A stretch of DNA of 64,000 nucleotides from Pseudeuparius sepicola. Lineage: Eukaryota > Arthropoda > Insecta > Coleoptera > Anthribidae. The notes under the pieces are model-generated. The model searched no databases and was not told the DNA's origin. It worked only from the letters and a program-made list of their open reading frames with translations. Below, in pieces: positions 44,128-55,361 of the stretch; within the stretch, counting starts at the first letter, position 1; every line of letters starts with the position of its first letter. Location of the stretch: NCBI GenBank assembly GCA_963920635.1, contig OY987308.1, positions 7,382,225-7,446,224 on the forward strand. The letters are read 5' to 3'. The position numbers and the translations under genes are program-made.

Positions 44128-46034
44128 TTAAATTTTATTCATCAATTGAAGGTATGTATTATTGGAACAATTACATTGTTGTAAGAGCTGTCGGAGGTAA
44201 ATCACAGCCAATCTTGACTTTATTCAGTTTTGCGATTGACTAGCGCCACGGTGTTGATTCCGTGTACTAACGTCAATCTTTGTGTTCGACGTTTCTATCT
44301 GGTCGAGTATCAGTGGTGAGAGTTTGGCAGAATTGACAGTTGACACCGGCCCGTTTTTCCTGATCTGCGGTTATAGTATTTTGAATTTTTCCATTAATAA
44401 GTTCACTTTTAAAGCCTTCCAAGTCTACTGGAGGCCGGAAGTCGTCATTATTGCCGAAAAGGTTATAAATAGACCCCACGACAAGAATCGGTCGGCTTCC
44501 CATTTTATCACTTGTCAGGTATGCATCACGTGAGGTTAAGTTACGAATTATTCATTTGAATTTTCCGCTGGGAAATCTCTTTTCAGAATTTAATACTCAT
44601 CTTTGAGAGCAGCTTAAATGGTTTGGTATATTGTGTATTTTTGGTTTTGCTGTGCTAATAAGTTTTCTGTTTTTTTTTTTCATATGTGATTACCACGTGT
44701 CCGTGAACCTTGTGGACAAGTTGTGGATGGTTTTTCCCACATCTATCAGGTTCAATCAGCGACCAACAGCGTGAGGACCACTGGGAGTTTACAGAAGGCA
44801 GTATTCCGGGTGAGTTAGCTACTTAGATTACTGATTTTATCTATAGCCGACTCTTGTCGGACTTTGCCGTAGCCATCTCATTCGGAATCTGTTTCCCTTG
44901 TTCTGTGGACTTCACGTGATGGGTCGTAGCCAAAATTTGGTTCTTTAAATTATATTAGGTTTATATTGGTGACGTTTTTTGCACAGATTCACGTATACCC
45001 TACACTTAGGTTGTTTGACGTGATGTAGACTTCACAAGTTTTCTTATTTTACATAGTTACAGGGCTATTGTTTTTGCGTATTGCCAAGAGGTGAAATCGG
45101 GAAGTCGCTAGACCTTTTGTATTTTATTCATGTTACCTTTTATCTTGTAAATATACTACATTAAATAAATTAAGTCAGGTGTAGTCGAGATAATTGATCG
45201 TTTTGTATAGTCATTTTTAATCTATTTCATAGTCATATTCAGGGTTCAATAATTCAAGGTTACATGCTTTAAGTAATCTATCTTTGGGTTGTTAAGGTTT
45301 GCCAAATTTGATTTTCAACCCTTTTTACATTTAAGAAATTCAACCAGTAATTATAAAAGCGTCGACGATTGGACTGCAGTGGGCACTTAACAGAGACTGT
45401 TTTGTGTAATTTCTTTTGCATGTGAGCACACGAGGCACAGAAGCGAATCAACAACGATCTAAGAGACAGTACCCCAGCCCCACAACACTTTGAGAGTATT
45501 TTGCACGCCGTCTAGCACCAGCTTGGAAACCCCACGACCCAAACATGAGTCTCGAGGCCTAGCCGAGGTTGCATCGAAAGAAGCTTGGCGCAAAGGTCCA
45601 GGTTGCATCAAAAGAACCTTGGCGCAGAGGTGGCAAATGCTCAGCTTTGACTGGAAGGTTTCGAGGTACTCTGTAAAGTAGTCCAAATCTTTCAAAGTGC
45701 TCGCGGATGAACTTTAACCTCTCGGGTGAACTTAAAAAAAACAGTGCTTTCGTATTAACTAACGTCTCTTATTTTGCATTTTGCTTTAGCCGAATATAAC
45801 CACTCTATTGTCAATTTAAACTGTAAGTTGCTATTTCACATTTGACCTTATTGTAAATAATAACTTACTCAGTTGTACTTGTACTGCAAATTTCAACTTG
45901 TAAATAAATTGTAAATTGGAAAATGTTCTGTTTCATTTAACCAACAAATAGTTCAAGCTTCTGGCGCCCAGACATAACCATTTTGGTTATAAATAGAACT
46001 AAGACCTCTGCTCGAGCCTCTGTCATATCTGAAA
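44128..46034. other. No gene; possible LTR with TGGCGCCC primer site
   Basis: TTATAAATAG at 44464, several AATAAA/TAAATAAA words (about 45160 and 45903) and TGGCGCCCAGA at 45962, which matches the start of a tRNA-Lys-type primer site. LTR edges cannot be fixed and no gag/pol follows. A 35-bp unit (GGTTGCATCRAAAGAASCTT) is duplicated at about 45568 and 45603. Short open frames here are not credible. Confidence 0.35.
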
Positions 46035-46620
46035 ATGTCTCGGAAAATAACCAACCAACCTAATACTGACTATTGTTTTCAAAACAATTTGGCAAAGTGG
46101 GCTATTGAAGAAAATATTCCACAAGATAGTCTAAAAAATTACTTCAAATTTGAAAAACGTAAATGACCTCTCTCAGCTAAAGTCTTTACCTGTAGACCCT
46201 AAGAGTTTAATACAAACTTCAAGGAAATATTCTTTGAAGCAAGTAAATCCTGGACAGTTTTATTATTTTGGGATAAAATCAAGTATTGAAGGTGTCATAA
46301 ATCACCATATTATTAAAGTCGATAATGATGCTTCATTTGAAATTGCTTTCAATATTGATGGCCTTCCTATAACTAAAAGTATCTCCGATTGTTTTGGACT
46401 ATTTTAATTCAAGTAAAATCCATTGAAAGTTTAAATAAAATAATTATAATGGCGGGACTTAATTACGGTAAAGAAAAACCGGCTCTAGCAAATGAACTTT
46501 TAAATGATTTTGTTGAAGAGTGTGAAGATCTTATAAATAATGGTATCTTTTTTGGAAATAAAAAATATGACTTTAAAGTTAAAATGCTGATATGTGATGC
46601 TCCATCTAAGTCATACTGTT
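46035..46620 (+). pseudogene. Fragment of an NIDGLP...ICDAP-type transposase
   Basis: Starts MSRKITNQPNTDYCF at 46035. Frame breaks occur near 46155 and 46400, and the order is AKWAIEENIPQDSLKNYF, GQFYYFGIKSSIEG, FNIDGLPITKS, KEKPALANELLNDFVEEC and KMLICDAPSKSY. Insect and cnidarian genomes carry many unnamed transposase-like proteins with this NIDGLP / CDAP pattern. The rest, normally followed by a Cys-rich GY..C..C motif, is cut off at about 46620 by unrelated sequence. Confidence 0.7.
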
Positions 46621-47084
46621 TATGTGTAGTCTTGATATACACTTATGTGCGTGGAATCGTTCGGCAACGTTGCCTTTTGCCGAGCCGCTTGTGAATGTGC
46701 GGCCCGAGAGCCGTAGTACCGCCGCTTTATTTTTTTTCGTTTGCGGTGGCGATATTTTGGCATAATTAAATAATGTCGCGTTTAATGTGGTAGTACCCGC
46801 TTCGAAAAATCGCGCGTATGCTATAGAGAGACTGTTTTCGGAGCGGTGGTGACTGTTTTGGGAAAGTGGATCTGGACGAAAGCAATTATGTAATAAGGGG
46901 CGTTTGAGGGAACTCATGCTCTGAAACTGCTTTTTTAATTGTTTCTTTGAGTTTTTTCTAATATCCTCACATTACTCATCTTAGGGGCACCTATTCAGTT
47001 TAAAGTAAGTGCAATCCTTTGTTTGAACATTTCTAGGGCGTGGCTGTGACGTTACATGCTAATTACGTGGAAAGTAAGAGTTTT
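46621..47084. other. No gene recognised; sequence that truncates the fragment above
   Basis: Higher in GC (GCCGAGCCGC, GGCCCGAGAGCC, CGCGCGTATG). A minus-strand frame 46606-46917 has no recognisable motif. It may be a MITE, but I could not find its ends. Confidence 0.3.
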
Positions 47085-47745
47085 ATTTTTTTATTAGATC
47101 TGGGACAAATAGAAGTTAATTATGCGTAAATAGTGTAATTAGTCGAAAATGTGGGGGAAATGAGAGTAAGAGCTTATTTTTAAATAGTTATGTAGGTATA
47201 AACGGTACCTAACCAAGAAATTAACATTTATTGTGCGTAAATAGAGTATAATACAGTATACAATGCAGTACATGTAATGTTTTTTTCATTGCAAAGGGGG
47301 CAAATTGTGTTAATTAGTCAAAAAGCGAGAAAATGAGTGTACTTGCACCTATTTTTTTATTAGATCTGGGCGAAATAGAAGTTATTTTTGTTAATTATGC
47401 GTAAATAGAGTCTAATACGCTATACAGTGCAGTATATGTAGTGTTTTTTTTTTCATTGCAAGGGGGATAAATTGTGTTAATTTGTCAAAAACGCGGGATA
47501 TGAGAGTGATTATATCTATATTAAATATTTCTTCGTGTACATACGGTACGTAACCAATAAATTAACATTTATTGTGCGAAAATAGAGTATAATACAGTAT
47601 ATGTAATGTAATGTTTTTTCATTGCAAAGGGGATAAAATAGTTTAATTAGTCAAAAAACGCGGGAAATGAGAGTACTTGCACCTATTTTAATATAATACG
47701 TACATACGTACATACGGTACGTAGCCAATAAATTGGCATTTGTTG
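47085..47745 (+). repeat. ~167-bp tandem repeat, about 3.5 copies
   Basis: Words recurring in the same order: GCGTAAATAGAGT (about 47236, 47398, 47576 as GCGAAAATAGAGT), TTTTTTCATTGCAA, GTTAATTAGTCAAAAA (about 47310, 47478, 47643) and GTACTTGCACCTATTTT. Spacing is 162-178 bp. Non-coding. Confidence 0.75.
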
Positions 47746-49632
47746 TGCGAATTTTGCAGAAACTGACCTAACAACAACATAATCTCTGGACATGAATAAA
47801 TAATCTAGCAACTAAACCCAAGAAATGAAAAAATAAGAAGAATAAGTACTTAAACCTAGGAAAGCGGTGTAGATTTGTGATCTCGGTATTTGTTTTTTCC
47901 GGCGTAACCGAATATTTTTCTTTTTAGTAAAATAGAACCAGACGATCGTAAAGGGCGGTAAAATGGGTCTCTAATGGGGCCTTGGCCCCCGTCGGGACAT
48001 ATTTCCAGATGTCAAAACCGTTTACGAGCTGTAGACTTCTAATTAGAACGGCGCGAGGCTGCGGTCTCTGTTATAAAACAAACGGCCGAATTACGATAAG
48101 GCAACTATACTTAGTACGGCCCCATCATAGGTGCGGCAAAGGGGGGGCCCTTTATATATGCCGCCACGGGAGCTTACCGTAAAGTACGAACAAAAAAAGA
48201 CAGGTGAATGTAACATACTCTAACTTACTTTCTCTAATGATAATCTTTCTTTTAAAGTTCACACGTTTTGAAAGGCGAAAAACACACAACAACGTGCATA
48301 TTTAACAACGGATTTGTTAAACCCTTCCTGCTATATGTAGAACGTACACGCAGTTATTTCGTTCTGCGTTACGAAAGAAAGGTAAGTGAATGCTTTGAAG
48401 ACGAGATAACGATGAATACACTTTGGAAATTTCGCCGACGCGCAACGTTCATTTTAGGTATAGTTATGGGCCCTTTTTGGGTCGTAATCTGCTAGTTTCC
48501 AGAAGAAAAACTGGACTAACAAGATGCAATTTTTATATTTTTTCAAAAAATTAAAAATTTATCATCGTCAGAATTTTTGTCTGAAAATTGGCACAAATGG
48601 GTATAATAAAATTACAAGCAACTTTTTCAAATAACTTTTTTTGATAAAATCACAAATAAAGCGTATTTTGGCTATTTATTTAATTAAATGCCATTTCTGA
48701 CAGGTAAAATAAACATTGAACACCTATAAGACGACATTTTTAATCCAACAAAAAATTGAAATTAATCGTGAAATAATATCAAATATTACTTACGTTCAAT
48801 AACGCATTTAACATATCAAATATAATCTATAATTAGACTTACTTTACATAAGTATTTTCAAGAATACGATTCCTTTCATTATATTTTATTGTAAAAAATT
48901 TAAATTATTTTAAAACTTTTATGATTCAAGGTAACAAACTTGAAATTTAACATACAACATAATTTAAATCTTCTATTGGCGAGCCCAAAAGTATTCCGTA
49001 AAAAGGTACTCTTTATATTAATTTTATTTAATTACTTCACATTCCTCCTTTCAACAATCACTTTTAATTTTCAGGAATTTTAAATAATATAAAATACAAG
49101 CATTAATATCATTTCCTTAATACCCAATAAGAAACCAAATAAATTAACAAATTTAACGTATTTCAGTGACAGCAGCTATTTTCTCACCACCAGCTTGAAC
49201 ATCTACCCAAAAATATCAAGATATCAATAACCGACATAATTGTACACAGAAAGCTATCTGTTCTAACAAAACACCAAAAACATATCCATTTGACAAATAG
49301 ATGACATGCCAATAAATAGTATATTCGTTAATCACAAATGTTATTCCACGTTTTAAATAGACCTTATAAAACACCAAAATTCGATATAAGGACTTTAAAG
49401 AATCGACAATAACAAATAAAAGCTACGGGTAAGTTACTATACCTTTAATATTTAATTCATTATTGAATATCTCCCATGCTTATCTTTCAGATAACAAATA
49501 AAAAAAACTATACATACTACAAAGAAGAATACGTATTAGATGTTTCGATAGAATCTACGTCGATAACAATTTCGATTTTCTAATTCTTAAAAACTGACAA
49601 TAAAAATCAAAAAATCAAATACAAATACGTAT
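47746..49632. other. No gene recognised
   Basis: 47930-48180 is relatively GC-rich with GGGCCTTGGCCCCC and a run of seven G at 48142. 48500-49600 is very AT-rich. Small open frames (47982-48182, 48268-48495) have no recognisable motif. Confidence 0.35.
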
Positions 49633-52600
49633 ACCTACAAGATGGATAAACTTCCATGCTTAACAAAATTAAATTTCAGTCCTTTGACATGGCTATATCG
49701 TGAAGAAAAAAACACACACACTTTATAGCATCAGTACAGAAAAATCACGGACCCCCTATATACAGTGTGTCCCACTTAAGGACTGACCACCCCTGTAAAA
49801 TTTTTATTTATAGCTCGATTTTCATAAGCTTTTTTTTGTTGGATAGAGCTTCAAAAATGGCATCAAATACATAATTCAAGTGCCTCGTGCGTTAAAGTCA
49901 TGGCCCACTGAGATGGTTTTAGTGCTGAAATTTCGAGAAGTACTATTAGGGATTTTTTTAGAGGAAAAATAATGCCACACTCTTATTCAGCATTGTTCGA
50001 AACCCAAACGTACCAATTTGCATTGCCGTAGATCTACAGGGAGTTTCAAAATTTTTATTGCCACACTTAAGGGCTGACCACCCCCGTAAAATTTTTATTT
50101 ATACAAAAAGAAGGTTAGCGGCTTTATGGGACTATAAATTTTGGCAACTGGTAATATCATACCAACATCCAATTTCTAATGGATGTGCCGGTGCTTTCAT
50201 ATTTGAATCGTTCGGGAAGGTAGACTATGACAGCTGTTTCCCCTTATTAGGTTCATCAAGACAGCCATAACCCTCCCGAACGACTCAAACCGCAACGGTA
50301 CCACTTATAACAGTGTAGCTTGCACTTGGAGGTGAGAACCAACTAGTGGCGCCATCTAGTATCAGGCTGATAGTACCAGAGCCGAAATTTTACAAAACAA
50401 ACATAGTAAACACCAATAAGAAAAAGTTAGGTTGGTGTTGAATCCACAAAACTACAAAATAATGTGAAGAAGAAGATACACAGGAAACAGGCTCATTGAC
50501 CATTCACCACTGTATCTTCCAAATTTGTGGAAATCAACAAGGATCTGGCCGGGAGCCCTATCCTTGTGAAACTTGCATCTTATATCCGTAGAAATATTAA
50601 AAAGATGATAAAAATTTCACGTCCCCAATAGATTTTTACAAAAAGGTTAGCGGCTTTATGGGACTATAAATCAAATATGAAAGCACCGGCACATCCATTA
50701 GAAAGTGGATGTTGGTATGATATTACCAGTTGCCAAAATTTATAATCCCATAAAGCCGCTAACCTTCTTTTTGTAAAAATCTATTGGGGACGTGAAATTT
50801 TTATCATCTTTTTAATATTTCTACGGCTATAAGATGCAAGGTTCACAAGGATAGGGCTCCCGGCCAGATCCTTGTTGGTTTCCACAAATTTGGAAGATAC
50901 AGTGGTGAATGGCCAATGAGCGTGTTTCCTGTGTCGCTTCTTCTTCACATTATTTTGTAGTTTTCTGGATTTAACACCAACCTAACTTTTTCTTGTTGGT
51001 GTTTACTATGTTTGTTTTGTGAAATTTCGGCTCTGGTACTATCAGCCTGATACTAGATGGCGCCACTGGTTGGTTCTCACCTCCAAGTGCAAGCTACACT
51101 GTTATAAGTGGTACCGTTTCGGTTTGAGTCGTTCGGGAGGGTTATGGCTGTCTTGTTGAACCTAATAAGGGGAAACAGCTGTCATAGTCTACCTTCCCAA
51201 ACGATTCAAATATGAAAGCACCGGCACATCCATTAGAAATTGGATGTTGGTATGATATTACCAGTTGCCAAAATTTATAGTCCCATAAAGCTGCTAACCT
51301 TTTTTTTGTAAAAATCTATTGAGGACGTGAAATTTTTATCATCTTTTTATTTATAGCTCGATTTTCATAAACTTTTTTTTGTTGGGTAGAACTTTAAAAA
51401 CGGCATTAAAGGCATAATTCAGGTGCCTCGTGCGTTAAATTCATGGCCCACTGAGATGGTGTTTTAGTGCTGAAATTTCGAGAAGTACTATTACGGATTT
51501 TTTAGAGAAAAATTAATGCCAGATTCTTATTCAGCATTGTTCGAAACCCAAACGTACCAATTTGCTTTGCCTTTACCTACAAGATGGATAAACTTCCATG
51601 CTTAACAAAATTAAATTTCAGTCCTTTGACATGGCTATATCGTGAAGGAAAAAACACACACACTTTATAGCATCAGTACAGAAAAATCACGGACCCCCTA
51701 TATACAGTGTGTCCCACTTAAGGACTGACCACCCCTGTAAAATTTTTATTTATAGCTCGATTTTCATAAGCTTTTTTTTGTTGGATAGAGCTTCAAAAAT
51801 GGCATCAAATACATAATTCAAGTGCCTCGTGCGTTAAAGTCATGGCCCACTGAGATGGTTTTAGTGCTGAAATTTCGAGAAGTACTATTAGGGATTTTTT
51901 TAGAGGAAAAATAATGCCACACTCTTATTCAGCATTGTTCGAAACCCAAACGTACCAATTTGCATTGCCGTAGATCTACAGGGAGTTTCAAAATTTTTAT
52001 TGCCACTCTTAAGGGCTGACCACCCTCGTAAAATTTTTATTTATAGCTTGATTTCATAAACTTTTTGTTGGGTAGAGCTTTAAAAATGGCATTAAATGCA
52101 TAATTCAGGTGCCTCGTGCGTTAAACTCATGGCCCACTGAGACGGTGTTTTAGTGCTGAAATTTCGAGAAGTACTATTAGGGATTTTTTAGAGGAAAATT
52201 AATGTCGGTTTCTTGTTCAGCGTTGTTGGAAACCCCAAACGTACCAATTTGCATTACCATAGCTCCACAGGGTGTTCCAAAAAAATTAAAAGGAAAAGTA
52301 AGGCCGGATTCTTATATGCAGTGAGAGGTTCCAAACAAAAACGTACTAATTTGTAATTAACTTTCTTAATTTCTGGTAAGTTGGTCACTAAAATATTCAT
52401 GAGGAACACATATTCTTTCAAAAATTTATTAGCGAACAAATTTTTTATTTAATTTAATATCATCAAATACATGAATAAACAACACAACATAACATAAACT
52501 TAAATTTCAGTCATTTCAATTAGTCCTCCATTTTCTAATGCAAATTGGTACGTTTGGGTTTCCGACAACGTTGAATAAAAATCTAGCATTAATTTTTCTC

Positions 52601-53054
52601 TAAAAAGTCCCCAATAGTACTTCTCGAAATTTCAGCACTAAAACTTTGTCTCAGTGGGCCATGAACGTAACGCACGAGGCACCTGAATTATGCATTTAAT
52701 GAGATTATTAAAGCTCTATCCAACAAAAAAAAAATAAAATCGTGCTAAAAATAAAAATTTTACAGGGGTGGTCACTAATTAAGTGAGACACTAAAAATTT
52801 TGAAACACCCTGTAGAGCTATGGTAATGCAAATCGGTACGTTTGGGTTTCGAACAACGCTGAATAAGAATCCGGCATTGATTTTCCTCTAAAAAAATCAT
52901 TAATAGTAGTGGGCCATGAATTTAAGGCACGAGGTACCTGAATTATACATTTAATGTCATTTTTCAAGCTCTATCCAACAAAAAAAAGTTTATGGAAATT
53001 AAGGCATCAATAAAAATTTTACAGGGGTGGTCAGTCCTTAAGTGGGACACACTG
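49633..53054. mobile_element. Composite of CAGTGTGTCCC-ended repeat units
   Basis: From 49763 to 53054 the block is bounded by TA and the inverted ends CAGTGTGTCCCACTTAAGG. Inside, units of about 300 bp (ACTTAAGGACTGACCACCCC ... GTAGATCTACAGGGAGTTTC) lie head-to-tail at 49763, about 50066, 51705 and about 52010, and in the opposite orientation at about 52530-53054. The segment starting ACCTACAAGATGG at 49633 is repeated at 51575, so the first two units plus 130 bp of left flank were duplicated. No coding capacity; related to mariner-type MITEs by the TA and terminal pattern. Confidence 0.8.
50104..51346. mobile_element. 1.2-kb foldback element
   Basis: Arms 50104-50670 and 50738-51308 are inverse copies (AAGGTTAGCGGCTTTATGGG outer), differing by scattered substitutions and small indels, with a 67-bp centre that itself repeats part of the arm. 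TTTTTATTTATA is found on both sides, suggesting a target duplication. It sits in only one of the two duplicated MITE blocks, so it entered after that duplication. Confidence 0.9.
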
Positions 53055-53064
53055 TATAGTAAAG

Positions 53065-53149
53065 ATGGCGTCAAACAGTATAGACGTGCTTAATTTACCT
53101 CCCGACCAAGCTTGTCGTAGATGTTAAACTACACCCGGAAACGGCCTTA
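53065..53149 (+). pseudogene. Non-LTR retrotransposon ORF1 start (before Harbinger 2)
   Basis: Short frame MASNSIDVLNLPPDQACRRC from 53065, broken by a stop, then the Harbinger insertion site. It is grouped with 55362-57222 because both lie directly against the transposon ends and the right side is ORF1-like. This assignment is tentative. Confidence 0.4.
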
Positions 53150-53418
53150 AAGGCGGAGTTACACGATGCCAGTAACTTGTACAAGTCACTAAAATCCAGT
53201 ACTGGATTTTCGTAATGACATAATGTAGACAGTTATTTTAGTACAAAAATTGGTGTTGGTTTTAGTATTAATTCCAGTCCAGTGATTAGAAAGCAGTTCT
53301 ATTTACTGGGGCAAGTGGCTATCCCCACTCCCACTATCCTGTTAAAAAAGCCTGTGTAGACAGGCTTTTTAGTTGTGATTCCAGTGTTGTTTGGTTTGGT
53401 TATAAAATTTTTGTAATA

Positions 53419-54850
53419 ATGTGCTCGAAGTGGATGGAGGATACCACCGTAAAATTTGTAGAACTTTACAGAAGTGAAGAACGCCTCTGGAATACAAAAG
53501 TTTTAATTCATCGAAACAGACAGGTCCGTGAGGCAGCGATAAAAAAAATTGTAGTTGAGATAGGTATAGAAGATTTCGGCCCAACGGACGTGAAAAACAA
53601 AATAAAAAACTTGAGATCGACCTATGTACAAGAAGTAGCAAAACTTAAAAAATCTGAACATTCTGGAGCGGGAACAGATGATATGTTTATATAAACCACA
53701 AATGGAGTGGTTTTACGTAACGCATGCGTTTTTACAGAAAATGAATACAAGGAGAGAAACATTCAGTAATTTGGTAAGCAATTGTACTAGAATAATTACT
53801 TAACCACAATTTATTAATACAATATACAAAATATAATGAACTCAAAAAAAATCATTCGATCCTGCCACGAAATCCCTCCTGTAGTTATAAAATAATTTTT
53901 GTATTTTTCCCTTTAATTTTTTGGCGAATTGTGATGAATGATTGCCTCCTACGCGTGACATTGATAGCAAGCCCTCTACTTCGTTCCTCCAACTCCCAAG
54001 AATTATTATTCTACCTCGATGAATATCTTCTTCGTCAACGGATCCCTTTGATAGTCATTTACAGAATTGCTCCTAAGCCAATTATGCAGAGCACAACATG
54101 TTCTATCTATTTTATCCACCGATAATAGTCCACAAGATATTGGTTTCTCAAATATTCTAAATCTGGAGACTAATGCCAAAACAATTTTCCACAATTCTTG
54201 CACGAGACAGTCTATAATTAAATATTTTTTCTTCAACTGTAAGCGCATTTTTTGAATATGGCTTCAGTAAATAATGCTTTAACGGAAAAGCATCGTCTCC
54301 AACAAAAAATCCCCCATCGGCCAAAATATTTTTTCCAAGGCAGCAAACACAAAGCACTGTCTAAAAACTCCTCCATCTGATGACCTTCCATTGCAACCAA
54401 CGTCAATGTATGTAGAATTATAACTTCCATCTGCAATTACCATCAAAATGATACTGTTTTGTCCTTTGTAATTAAAATAGTCGCTACCACAATTCGCAGG
54501 AGCTTCGATATTTATGTGCTTTCCATCAATGGCACCATAACATCCTGGAAAATTCCATTTTTGATTGAGCTACTTTCAATGGCTGCCCATTCTTTGCTGG
54601 TTTTTGGAACCTAAAATAAAACCATATTAATACTAGCACCATAATAAAAAAATAATCTATAGGTAGGTACATATTTTAAATATAGCTTTTTTTCAGAGTT
54701 CGCAATTAGTAAGTGATGTCGATAACGTGCAGAATTTGATATTTTCGGAAAAAGTGTGGCTGCACAATTAAAAAAGTCCCTTTCACAGGCCCTTAGGGCT
54801 CAAAATCAAATACAGCAAATTTTGACCCGTTTATACTGGAAAGTATTGAA
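53419..54850 (+). pseudogene. MADF-BESS protein of Harbinger 2
   Basis: Exon 1 from Met 53419: MADF residues TVKFVELYRSEERLWNTK and TDVKNKIKNLRSTYVQE; two small frame breaks near 53690-53705; then FLQKMNTRRETFSNL to a donor GTAAGC at 53773. The next exon follows TTTTTTTCAG at 54697 and, across one frame break, reads FGKSVAAQLKKSLSQALRAQ, which fits a BESS-type interaction motif. The intervening intron contains the second exon of the transposase on the other strand. Confidence 0.75.
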
Positions 54851-55179
54851 AGCTTATTATGGTGTCAGATCGCTGTATCACTGGTGATATTTTTTTCCAA
54901 AAGTATGTCAAAGAAAATAGTTGACATTCTCATACAATTTCTGTATTCTTGTATATCTTCAATGGCTAGTTCTTTCAAAAGCATGTTAGATGCACCATGC
55001 GTACTTCTGCTTGTCAACCATTTTCTTACCCAAATTCTTTTGTTGGGATTAGCTACTAACTCATTCTCCAAACTGTCAATTAACTCTTCTATCAATACTT
55101 TGATGCAAGATACCATGCGTTTTTTTATAAGTAAAACACATTTCTGCCTGGAATTCATCATTAAACTTTCAAACAACAA
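53900..55179 (-). pseudogene. Harbinger 2 transposase remnant, two exons
   Basis: Exon 1 lies at 55179-54865: RIWVRKWLTSRSTHGASNML and IQEYRNCMRMSTIFFDILLE, a Harbinger N-terminal pattern that stops after ITSDTAI; the following 60 or so codons are missing. Exon 2 begins at 54610 after TTTTAG (PKTSKEWAA, equivalent to PKTPEEWLR in element 1). Motifs recoverable in shifted frames are [15 protein letters not shown] (first D), [13 protein letters not shown] (second D) and FNYRLSRARIVENCFGI (E). Several stops. Confidence 0.8.
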
Positions 55180-55361
55180 ACTTGTTGTATTCTGCCAAAC
55201 AGTACATATAGTAAAATAATGACATTTAGCTTATTTTCAGGTTAGGTTACTTGAACAAGTACTATAACTATGTAAACCACAACAACCTTCTAAATCACTT
55301 GCTTTTAGTACTGGATTTAATGACTTGTACAAGTTACTGGCATCGTGTAACTCCGCCTTTA

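Larger units (their letters stand above)
53150..55358. mobile_element. PIF/Harbinger transposon (element 2), degenerate
   Basis: Inverted ends share AGGCGGAGTTACACGATGCC and continue through AGTAACTTGTACAAGT. TTA (53147-53149) and TTA (55359-55361) flank it, with a one-base ambiguity at the edge. It contains a MADF gene on plus and a transposase on minus, both broken, in the same interlocked order as element 1. The 2.2-kb length and missing transposase segments indicate internal deletion. Confidence 0.88.

Noticed and set aside
44128..45960. Definite LTR
   Set aside because: TATA, polyA and primer-like words are present, but no paired copy, no TG...CA edges I can fix and no gag/pol, so only noted as possible.
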